Below, piece after piece: positions 1 through 5,553 of a DNA stretch of 6,403 nt. The notes under the pieces were generated by a model that saw only the letters and a list, made by a program, of their open reading frames with translations, had not been told where the DNA came from and did no database searches. Numbering within the stretch: position 1 is the first letter of the stretch; the number at the start of each line of letters is the position of its first letter. Source of the stretch: CAZLMW01 sp964560875 (GTDB lineage Bacteria > Myxococcota_A > UBA9042); assembly GCA_964560875.1 (NCBI GenBank), contig CAZLMW010000215.1, positions 1 through 6,403 on the forward strand. Reading direction: 5' to 3'. A program made the translations under genes and the position numbers.

Positions 1-12
1 ATATCGATGCTT

Positions 13-216
13 TCAATCGTTGGCTGGGAATTTTCGCCAGTTCGCTGGGACGTGTTGGACGGGCACACGATGCTCGCCCGCCCATTGGTGGCCCCAGGTG
101 TCCGCACCCGCCGCGCAGCCGCACAGGACGAGAGTGGGCGTCCATGGCAGCTTGGCCAAAGCGGCGAACACGGTTTGGCGGGGGGCACGGCGGCTGCCAG
201 CGACGATGGTGATCAT
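13..216 (-). CDS. Truncated SLOG-family (DUF2493/YspA-like) protein, N-terminal part
   Basis: Starting at the ATG at 216 the product opens with MITIVAGSRR, a hydrophobic strand followed by the GSR loop of DUF2493/SLOG Rossmann-like proteins. It continues with a glycine-rich segment (CGCAAGADTWGHQWA) and VPANW, matching the family pattern G-[CG]-A-x-GAD...A...fpAdW. The family binds nucleotides or related ligands; its substrate here is unknown. The family normally continues about 40 or more residues with an AG..RN..M motif, but a TGA at 13-15 stops this frame at 67 residues, four residues after the W-R-K-F. The other two frames up to the window edge do not restore that motif. It is therefore a truncated gene, a nonsense mutant, or a case of sequence error. 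Longer starts exist (ATG at 252, TTG at 279), but none has a convincing ribosome site and the domain begins at the chosen Met. It is divergent from the hydrolase at 337. Confidence 0.6.
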   Translation of the reverse strand: MITIVAGSRRAPRQTVFAALAKLPWTPTLVLCGCAAGADTWGHQWAGEHRVPVQHVPANWRKFPAND

Positions 217-270
217 GGAGCGATGATGCGGCCGATTTGGGGAGATTTGCATGAACGGGCGACGGCCAAG

Positions 271-285
271 CGACACCAAGCGTCG
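271..285. promoter_or_regulatory. Near-copy of CGACA-N5-TGTCG palindrome (site D)
   Basis: CGACA, five bases, then CGTCG: nine of the ten arm positions match the exact palindrome found at three other gaps in this window. It lies in the divergent leader between the SLOG gene and the alpha/beta hydrolase, its centre about 60 bp from either start codon. One mismatch in ten could arise by chance in sequence this GC-rich, so this is a weaker call than the exact copies. If the SLOG gene really began at the TTG at 279, the site would overlap its first codons. Confidence 0.35.
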
Positions 286-336
286 GATCCGAACATCGAT
301 GCCGTGCTAGACGGCGCTGCTGCAGGGAGAACTCAG

Positions 337-822
337 ATGCAAATCGTATTTCTTCACGGTCTTGAGAGCGGCCCCAAGGGGAGCAAGTTCCGCTCGCTCG
401 CCGCAGCCTTTCCGAACGTGGGGGCTCCCGACACCGAGGGAGTTGTCGACGTCAACGAGCGACTGAGATGCATCGAGTCGGAGCTTGCGGGCCGACGCAA
501 CCTGCTGCTCGTCGGCTCGAGCTTCGGCGGCTTGATGGCCTGCCTGTTCGCCGATCGACATCCGCATCGCGTGGCGGGCTGCGTGCTGTTGGCCCCGGCG
601 CTTCACGACCGGGTGGCGCAATGGGTCGCAAGCATTCGCCGTGTGCCTGAACGCTGCATCATCATCCACGGTCTTCGGGACGACATCGTGCCCATCGCCG
701 CAAGCCGCGTGTTTGCGACCCGGTTCGGAGTAGAACTGACGGAGGTTGACGACGGCCATCGCCTGGCCAACAGCCACGAGATCATCGTGGCCGCTACGAG
801 GCGACTATTGAATGCCAGTTGA
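337..822 (+). CDS. Small alpha/beta hydrolase (YqiA/UPF0227-like esterase)
   Basis: This 161-residue single-domain alpha/beta hydrolase probably acts in the cytoplasm as there is no signal peptide. It starts with MQIVFLHGLESGPKGSK, the strand plus oxyanion HG (7-8) and the G-P-x-G-x-K pattern typical of YqiA-like esterases. The nucleophile elbow is GSSFGG (60-65, Ser62), the acid lies in HGLRDDIVP (Asp115 likely), and the histidine in DDGHRL (His141). The catalytic triad is therefore complete and the length fits this compact family. The ATG at 337 was chosen because AGGGAGA sits six bases upstream and the fold begins right there. The same frame stays open further upstream, but that stretch overlaps the SLOG gene on the other strand and looks non-coding. 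The substrate is unknown; an ester or thioester is the family expectation. It converges on the nuclease gene, with 51 bp between them. Confidence 0.85.
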   Translation: MQIVFLHGLESGPKGSKFRSLAAAFPNVGAPDTEGVVDVNERLRCIESELAGRRNLLLVGSSFGGLMACLFADRHPHRVAGCVLLAPALHDRVAQWVASIRRVPERCIIIHGLRDDIVPIAASRVFATRFGVELTEVDDGHRLANSHEIIVAATRRLLNAS

Positions 823-873
823 TGAGCGGGTCCGGCGTCGAAATCACAACCCTTGCGAGTCACCGTGGCAACA

Positions 874-1575
874 CTACGGTCGAACCGACCCGGCCGTCAC
901 CCGCCAACCCCGCAGCGAGCGTGAAAACCGCTGACTCAGCACGTCATCGTGTTGCCCTACAACGCTGGCGAAAGCTTCGAAATCGATGACGTCGCCCGCG
1001 CCGAGCTCCGGCTGCACGTACAGCACCACGACCTCGAATTCGTCCGTCGCCACCGTGGTCTCCACCTGCCGCAGACACTTCGTCACGCCTGGTCGCGGCT
1101 TGGGGTACAGGTACGTCAGCAGCTCATCGGGCAGCCTTAGACAGCCGGCCTCCTGCAGCGCGCAGAGCAGGTGGGCGTACTTCTGTTTGGCCTTCGTGGC
1201 GTGGACGATGCCGACGATGCCATCGACGATTCGGCGAAAGCCCACCTCGCGCGACCGTTGAAGGTACTCGTCCTGCTCGGCGCGGCGACTGCTGCCGTCG
1301 GTCTTCAACTCAACGAAGAACACCTTGCTGCGATCGGCTGCGAAGAACGCGTAGTCGACCTTGACCGACTGCCGCGTCGGCCGATCGGACCAGATCAGGT
1401 CGCGTTTGATCGGCAGCTCGGGGATCGACTCGGCGGCGACCGCTGTGCCGGTGTGCGCTTCGATGACCTCGGCCAGGTACAGCGAAAAGAAGATGTCCGC
1501 GCGCCGTTCGAGTTGGTAGGCAGGCAGGTGCCGCCATCGGTCGAGGGTGTCGAAGATGTCTTCGATTCCGTTCAT
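874..1575 (-). CDS. PD-(D/E)XK nuclease-like protein
   Basis: This 233-residue protein has no family name I recognise but carries a clear PD-(D/E)XK core: VDYAFF (Asp74) on one strand, then FFVELKTD (Glu89-x-Lys91) on the next, followed by a helix with Gln101. An N-terminal helix with acidic residues (Glu36/Glu39 in LAEVIEA) is in the position of the first-helix glutamate of RecB/Cas4-like nucleases. The spacing and the phrase 'K-V-D-Y...V-E-L-K-T-D' resemble restriction-endonuclease-like proteins that cut DNA using metal ions; activity is inferred. The start is ATG at 1575 with GAGG four bases upstream. It follows the NERD-helicase on the same strand after a 120-bp gap. That gap holds two palindromic sites, so the gene may have its own promoter as well as readthrough. 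The pairing suggests a DNA repair or anti-phage role, but this is context only. No signal peptide or membrane segment is visible. Confidence 0.72.
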   Translation of the reverse strand: MNGIEDIFDTLDRWRHLPAYQLERRADIFFSLYLAEVIEAHTGTAVAAESIPELPIKRDLIWSDRPTRQSVKVDYAFFAADRSKVFFVELKTDGSSRRAEQDEYLQRSREVGFRRIVDGIVGIVHATKAKQKYAHLLCALQEAGCLRLPDELLTYLYPKPRPGVTKCLRQVETTVATDEFEVVVLYVQPELGAGDVIDFEAFASVVGQHDDVLSQRFSRSLRGWRVTAGSVRP

Positions 1576-1605
1576 AATGCCTCTTTTACACAGCCGTGTT
1601 GCTGA

Positions 1606-1620
1606 CGTCGCAGACTGTCG
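1606..1620. promoter_or_regulatory. Degenerate second operator-like site (A')
   Basis: CGTCG-CAGAC-TGTCG matches eight of the ten arm positions of the exact palindrome. It shares the ten-base string AGACTGTCGC with the site upstream of the helicase (3474-3483). Its centre lies 23 bp from the exact copy at 1629-1643, roughly two helical turns, as expected for a tandem pair bound cooperatively. It also lies closer to the nuclease start. The binding function is inferred. Confidence 0.35.
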
Positions 1621-1628
1621 CGAAAATC

Positions 1629-1643
1629 CGACAAACCATGTCG
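1629..1643. promoter_or_regulatory. Operator-like palindrome CGACA-N5-TGTCG (site A)
   Basis: This is an exact inverted repeat with 5-bp arms and a 5-bp spacer (AACCA), located in the 120-bp gap upstream of the PD-(D/E)XK nuclease. Its centre is about 61 bp before the nuclease ATG at 1575. The same arms and the same spacing recur at 3468-3482 and 4641-4655. An overlapping TGTCG at 1616-1620 pairs with the CGACA arm at 8-bp spacing. The arm geometry suits a dimeric helix-turn-helix repressor; the regulator is not in the window. Confidence 0.55.
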
Positions 1644-1695
1644 TGCCTGCGGTGGCACCACCGGATGCGTCTGAGCGCCGAGCCTGTGATCGGGG

Positions 1696-3378
1696 TCACC
1701 GTTCACGACAGCGCCAATCGCCCTTGCTCCATACGTACAGCAAGTGCCGAGCCCTCGACGCCGCCACGTACCGCGCGCGACGATTCGCGCGCTCATCCTC
1801 GATGTCGATGTCCGCCAAGATCACCACGTCCGACTCGAGCCCCTTGAACGCGCTCAGCGTTGTGTGCAGCACTTTGCCATCGCGGTCGGTTGGGTTGTCC
1901 GCGAGCGGCAAGTCGCCGAGCGCGTCGAGGCCGGCGAGCAGTGAGTTCTGCCGGCGGTGCGGGGTGAGGATCACGATCCGGTCGGGTGTGATGCCTTCCT
2001 TGTCCACCAATCGCTTGACCAGCTCGCTGACGGCGCGGCGGTCCTTGCCCGAGCCGCGACTTTCCGCGGTGACCGGCTCGACGCCTTCGGGACACCCACG
2101 CCACGGCCGACTGTTGTTGCAACCCAACTCAGCCACCACCTTCGCGATCGCCTTGGTGTTGCGGAAGTTCAACGTCAACGGATACGCCGGCACATCGGGC
2201 AGGATACCACCGCGGCCGAAGATGTCCTGCTCGGGGTCGCCAAACACCGCCAGCACGCCGCTGTCAGGGTCGCGCAGCAACTCCTGGAGCACCACCCACC
2301 ACGAGGGCAGCAAGTCCTGCGCCTCGTCGGCGATGATGGCGTCGTAGCGCGGGGCGGTCTCGGCGCAGATGCTGTCGAGCACGTAGTTGGGCGCAGTCTC
2401 GGCCCAAAAGACGCTGGCGTCCGCGCGGTCGGACGGCACCGGCAACCCCTCTCCGGTCAGCCGCTTGCACTCCTGCCAGCAGAGGCTGTGAAAGTGCTGG
2501 ATGGTGACGTTGCCAGCGAACGTCTCGCCCCGAAGTCGATCCCGCAGCGCCGCGGCCAAGCCCTTGTTGAAGCACATGAATAGGACGTCCTTGCCTGTCT
2601 CTGCGTGACGTCGTGCAGCCTCCAGCGCCAGCGCGGTCTTGCCGGTGCCGGCGCCGCCCGTCACCCGCATCCTCGGTTGGAGCAACAGGTGCTCCATGAC
2701 ATCCATCTGCTCGGCCGACGCCCGCACCAGATCGCGCTCGTCGGCTGCCAGGCGGCTGCCGATCCGCTCGATGATGCCGAATGTCGGGTGCACGACCGAC
2801 TTGCGAAACCGCTTGAACGCCCGGGATGTCAGCGGTTCGTCGCGCCAGGTCGACGCCTTCGCCCAAAAGCCCGCCAGCCGGACAACCCACCCCGTGATAT
2901 CGCCCAGGTCACTGGCCTGCAGCAGAGTCGACCGTTTCACATCGACAGGGAGCAGTCCCACATCGGCCAACGACCCTCGCGGAAACGCCACCGCGTCGCC
3001 AAAGACCAGGGGCAGTTGCGCGCTGTCGTCTGCCTGTTGCCGTCGCCACCGTCGGGTCAGTTGATCGACCAGCGCGTGCATGTTCGCCCGGGACTGCGCG
3101 AAGGGCGACTTGCGCATCGGCTCATCGCCGCGCCACCAGCGACCGGCACCGTCCAGCCGCACGCCATCACCCTTGCACTCGATGCTGAACAAGCCCTCGA
3201 CGCGGTGCAGCAGCAGGAAGTCGACCTCGCCCTCGCGCGCGGCCTCGTCGAGGAAGGCAAAGCTCCAATACACAAACCAATTGTCGTCGAGGCCGGCCGC
3301 CAGCGCTTGCCAGAGCACGAACTCTGCTTTGCGTCCGGGCCCGCGTTCAGGTGGCTCTCGCGGAATCATGATGGCCAT
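1696..3378 (-). CDS. NERD-domain nuclease fused to superfamily 1 (UvrD-like) helicase
   Basis: This 560-residue protein (from ATG at 3378) has two parts. The N-terminal NERD domain (about 14-110) shows GRKAE, then GEVDFLLL (Asp53) and FSIECKG (Glu67-x-Lys69), with Gln95 in AQSRANMHAL. This is the nuclease-related fold expected to cut or bind DNA. The helicase part (about 215-560) has a Q-motif-like Gln224, Walker A GGAGTGKT (241-248), Walker B ADEAQD (Asp351-Glu352), motif III FGDPEQDIF (379-387), motif IV NFRN (404-407), motif V FKGLE (511-515) and motif VI YVAASRAR (537-544). All motifs are intact, so ATP-driven DNA unwinding or translocation is likely. A GTG at 3420 would add 14 residues; the MAIMIP opening at 3378 looks like other NERD helicases and was preferred, although no strong ribosome site is present. 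It is probably transcribed ahead of the nuclease gene at 1575. Confidence 0.85.
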   Translation of the reverse strand: MAIMIPREPPERGPGRKAEFVLWQALAAGLDDNWFVYWSFAFLDEAAREGEVDFLLLHRVEGLFSIECKGDGVRLDGAGRWWRGDEPMRKSPFAQSRANMHALVDQLTRRWRRQQADDSAQLPLVFGDAVAFPRGSLADVGLLPVDVKRSTLLQASDLGDITGWVVRLAGFWAKASTWRDEPLTSRAFKRFRKSVVHPTFGIIERIGSRLAADERDLVRASAEQMDVMEHLLLQPRMRVTGGAGTGKTALALEAARRHAETGKDVLFMCFNKGLAAALRDRLRGETFAGNVTIQHFHSLCWQECKRLTGEGLPVPSDRADASVFWAETAPNYVLDSICAETAPRYDAIIADEAQDLLPSWWVVLQELLRDPDSGVLAVFGDPEQDIFGRGGILPDVPAYPLTLNFRNTKAIAKVVAELGCNNSRPWRGCPEGVEPVTAESRGSGKDRRAVSELVKRLVDKEGITPDRIVILTPHRRQNSLLAGLDALGDLPLADNPTDRDGKVLHTTLSAFKGLESDVVILADIDIEDERANRRARYVAASRARHLLYVWSKGDWRCRER

Positions 3379-3467
3379 CGCGACAAGGTAGCCTGCGTGG
3401 TGGGCGGTTGGAACCGACACTCCGTTCGGCGAGCGACGGCTGTTCCCCCAAGATCAGGCACCTGGCG

Positions 3468-3482
3468 CGACATAGACTGTCG
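3468..3482. promoter_or_regulatory. Operator-like palindrome CGACA-N5-TGTCG (site B)
   Basis: Exact copy with spacer TAGAC; one extra paired base on each side makes GCGACA-N5-TGTCGC (3467-3483). It sits in the divergent gap between the helicase (start at 3378) and the lipoprotein (start at 3560), with its centre about 97 and 85 bp from these starts. One bound dimer here could affect either gene. No convincing -35/-10 pair was found beside it on either strand. Confidence 0.55.
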
Positions 3483-3559
3483 CAGGCGTACGGAATCCTG
3501 CCGCGCGCGCCACGACAGTTGACTTGGTGGCGTCCGTTTTTGGAGAGCGTCCAGCAAGG

Positions 3560-4609
3560 ATGAATCATCGAACACCAGATCGGCGGAGTGCCCTGATTTT
3601 TGGCGGCCTTCTCGCCGTCACCCTTTCACTCGCCGCGTGTGAAGAGCACGAGCCTGCCGATGGGCGTTGGTCATCACCAGGCGTGGTTGAATCTGCCAAC
3701 TCGGCCCGCGAACCCGTTGCCAGGGGGCGTTCTCGGCTCATCATCGCCTGGCGGGCGCTTGGCGATGCGAACGCGCTCGAGTCCGTCCTGCTTCGAGACG
3801 ACGGCGAGGGCTATCGCGTCGTGGGCACGCGTCCGGGGGCGACCCTCCTTGTCGATGGCCGGCTCTGGTTGATCCGCCGCGAGCCCGTCGTGCAGCGTGA
3901 AGTCGACTGCACGTGTGCGCCGATGGCTGGTTTCGGTGAGGTCGTCGCACCGCAGTGCATCGTCCCCCACGAGCAGGAGCGTGTCCTCCTCGTCCAATCC
4001 GGCGGTGAGCGCCAGCAGTTGATGCCATCTACGCGCCGCGACGAGGCGCTGATCGGCTCACGCGCGGCAACCTTCGAGTTGCGGGCGTCGGTGGGCGGTC
4101 TCATTCTCGGCGACCATTGCGTCCACACCATGCCCTGCGGCGCGGCACATGGAGCACACGCCTGCCGCGCTATCGTCTGGGACGTCGCTGCGGGCGGCGC
4201 TGTCGAGCTTCTGAGCCCGGTCGAGCAGGCGAACGTACAGAAGACCCTCCGGCCGGCGGCGACGCGACGTTTCTCACGCCGCGACCCACCCGTAGAGGAA
4301 GACGAGGAGCCGATCGCGCTCGCCCGGGTCGATATCAGCTTGAGCGCCGACGGCGGCCTGGACGCGTTCGCGGTCTTTACGGGTCCCACGAGCTACGCAG
4401 ACAGCAGCGAGTGGGCCGCGTACAAGGCCATCGAGGCGGTGAGCATGCCGACACTGCCCGATCGCTTGCGCAATCATACCGCGCTCCCGAGCGCCGTTCG
4501 CGGCGTTTGGAACCGGCGCCCTCAACGCTTCGGGTGGAGCGTCGCGGAGCTGACCGCGACCCAAGCTGACGGCGTCGCGCGGCGGTTCTCTGCAATGCGT
4601 GGAAGGTAG
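3560..4609 (+). CDS. Cys-rich lipoprotein of unknown function
   Basis: This 349-residue product starts with basic residues (MNHRTPDRR), then a hydrophobic stretch and the lipobox LAAC at 24-27, a textbook signal-peptidase II site. Cys27 would be lipidated; the next residue is Glu, not Asp, so an outer-membrane location is likely in a Gram-negative. The mature part has six more cysteines in two clusters (117, 119, 133 and 187, 193, 202), compatible with three disulfides in the periplasm. An acidic run (VEEDEEP, about 245-251) separates an N-terminal region rich in short beta-strand-like segments from a C-terminal region. I recognise no enzyme family. The ATG at 3560 was preferred over an in-frame TTG at 3524 because the signal peptide begins there; GGAGAG lies 12 bases upstream, rather far. 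It is divergent from the helicase, and no functional link to it is evident. Confidence 0.75.
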   Translation: MNHRTPDRRSALIFGGLLAVTLSLAACEEHEPADGRWSSPGVVESANSAREPVARGRSRLIIAWRALGDANALESVLLRDDGEGYRVVGTRPGATLLVDGRLWLIRREPVVQREVDCTCAPMAGFGEVVAPQCIVPHEQERVLLVQSGGERQQLMPSTRRDEALIGSRAATFELRASVGGLILGDHCVHTMPCGAAHGAHACRAIVWDVAAGGAVELLSPVEQANVQKTLRPAATRRFSRRDPPVEEDEEPIALARVDISLSADGGLDAFAVFTGPTSYADSSEWAAYKAIEAVSMPTLPDRLRNHTALPSAVRGVWNRRPQRFGWSVAELTATQADGVARRFSAMRGR

Positions 4610-4640
4610 CTCGGCTCAGAATCGAGCGGTTCGCTTCATC

Positions 4641-4655
4641 CGACATCACATGTCG
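4641..4655. promoter_or_regulatory. Operator-like palindrome CGACA-N5-TGTCG (site C)
   Basis: Exact copy with spacer TCACA; the arms extend inward by one pair (CGACAT-CAC-ATGTCG). It lies in the gap between the lipoprotein and the hypothetical/Nudix pair, its centre about 43 bp before the ATG at 4691, where a repressor would block a promoter. A role as a terminator stem for the lipoprotein gene is unlikely because the stem is short and no T-run follows. Confidence 0.55.
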
Positions 4656-4690
4656 CTACATCGATGGACACTGCCGACGAGGAGGTGCCC

Positions 4691-5035
4691 ATGTGGCTGA
4701 TCACAACCGACGGTTTCTACAGCGTCGTCGACAAGACCCCTGGCGGAGTTGGTGACGAGCTCACGGTACGCGCCCGCTGTGCGGCAGACCTGGATCGGCT
4801 TCGCGAGCGCTTACCTGCGTTGAGCGAGACCCGCACCGGCGCCGGCACGGACTACCCACATCGTGCGTCGGTGCCCAAGGAGCGATTTGCCGCTGCGGTC
4901 GCTGCCATCGCCACCGACATCGACTACAGCAACTTCAAGAACGAGGTCGCCGTCCGGCGCGGTCGACGCCACGCGCATGTCCTGGCAGACGTGTGGCACG
5001 CGCTGTTGCAACTCGAACGCGAGGATTCCAGGTGA
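4691..5035 (+). CDS. Conserved hypothetical protein (MWL-TT-GFYSVV family)
   Basis: This 114-residue soluble protein resembles a family I recall from actinobacteria and myxobacteria that has no assigned function. Recognisable landmarks are MWLITTDGFYSVV at the N-terminus, a VRARCAADLDRL strand-helix segment (26-37), DYPHRASVPKERF (54-66), IDYSNFKNEV (77-86) and a C-terminal helix with DVWHALLQL. The alternation of strands and helices suggests a compact alpha/beta fold. No catalytic motif, signal peptide or membrane segment is visible. The ATG at 4691 is firmly set by AGGAGGT at 4680-4686, four bases upstream; in-frame starts further upstream lack such a site. Its stop codon overlaps the GTG start of the Nudix gene (GTGA, 5032-5035), so the two are probably translated together. 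Site C lies just upstream. Confidence 0.8.
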   Translation: MWLITTDGFYSVVDKTPGGVGDELTVRARCAADLDRLRERLPALSETRTGAGTDYPHRASVPKERFAAAVAAIATDIDYSNFKNEVAVRRGRRHAHVLADVWHALLQLEREDSR

Positions 5036-5493
5036 GTTCGAGCTGCCGAGAGCCGACGGCGTGGGCGATGAGGCCCCGACCAGGGGTGGCGCGCGCGTAC
5101 GGCGGTGTCGTGGTCGATGAGGCCGGTCAGGTCTTGCTGCGAGCGCCGACCGGAGGCTTTGGCGGCTATGCCTGGACGTTCGCCAAGGGGCGCGCTGACG
5201 AGGGTGAAGCTCCTGAAACCGCTGCGCTGCGCGAGGTGCATGAGGAGACTGGGGTCGAAGCCGCCATCGTCCGCCCGCTCGATGGGTGGTTCCGCGGTGA
5301 GACGACCGACACGAGGTTCTTCTTGATGCGCGCGGTTCATTCGTCCGGACCTGTGGATGCCGAAACCGCCGGGCTAGCGTGGGTCGACCTGCCCACCGCG
5401 CTGCAGATGGTGGCCGAGTCCGGGTCACGGATCGGTCGTGCGCGGGACGAGGCGGTCTTGCGCCGTGCAGCAGCGCTGATGGCGGGTCGATGA
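5032..5493 (+). CDS. Nudix hydrolase
   Basis: This 153-residue protein has a complete Nudix box at 53-75 (G-x5-E-x7-REVHEETGV: Gly53, Glu59, Arg67, Glu68, Glu71, Glu72, Gly74). It hydrolyses a nucleoside diphosphate linked to another group, using divalent metal. The surrounding YAWTFAKGRADEGE and the RAYGGVVVDEAGQVLL strand resemble MutT/Ap4A-hydrolase-type members, but the box alone does not settle the substrate. The GTG at 5032 was chosen as start: it overlaps the preceding stop by four bases and has GAGG at 5021-5024, seven bases upstream. An ATG at 5068 is an alternative without such a site and would shorten the non-conserved N-terminus. Coupling to the upstream hypothetical gene suggests that the two products work together or need matched amounts. 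A nucleotide-pool cleaning role is a possibility only. Confidence 0.88.
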   Translation: MSSSCREPTAWAMRPRPGVARAYGGVVVDEAGQVLLRAPTGGFGGYAWTFAKGRADEGEAPETAALREVHEETGVEAAIVRPLDGWFRGETTDTRFFLMRAVHSSGPVDAETAGLAWVDLPTALQMVAESGSRIGRARDEAVLRRAAALMAGR

Positions 5494-5553
5494 CGCGGAT
5501 GTCGCCACGCGCCCCTTGACGGCGGCGGCGGACTGATTCAGGAGTCAGGCGAT

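Noticed and set aside
283..292. Perfect palindrome TCGGATCCGA in the divergent leader
   Set aside because: A single occurrence with no partner elsewhere in the window; it may be chance and overlaps site D's edge.
7..336. In-frame extension of the alpha/beta hydrolase upstream to base 7
   Set aside because: The hydrolase fold begins at 337 with a good ribosome site; the upstream part lacks family character and overlaps the SLOG gene, whose motifs are clear on the other strand.
1706..1720. CGACA-N5-AATCG within the 3' end of the helicase gene
   Set aside because: Two mismatches, both in one arm, and inside coding sequence; expected by chance at this composition.
1547..2347. Plus-strand open frame across the nuclease-helicase gap
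   Set aside because: It covers the start of one real gene and the end of another, is Ser/Arg-rich and has no recognisable motif.
2605..3522. Long plus-strand open frame opposite the helicase
   Set aside because: It is the complement of a gene with all helicase motifs; its translation is Arg/Pro/Gln-rich with no domain, as expected of a GC-rich shadow frame.
3519..3547. TTGACT at 3519-3524 as a -35 box for the lipoprotein gene
   Set aside because: No TATAAT-like hexamer at 16-18 bp spacing; the expected position holds GGAGAG.
4609..4635. GCTCG/CGAGC and AGCG/CGCT small stems after the lipoprotein gene as a terminator
   Set aside because: The stems are 4-5 bp, mutually exclusive and not followed by a T-run.
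5490..5504. TGTCG half-site in the gap before the zinc-ribbon gene
   Set aside because: The partner arm at the required spacing reads ATGAC and does not match CGACA.
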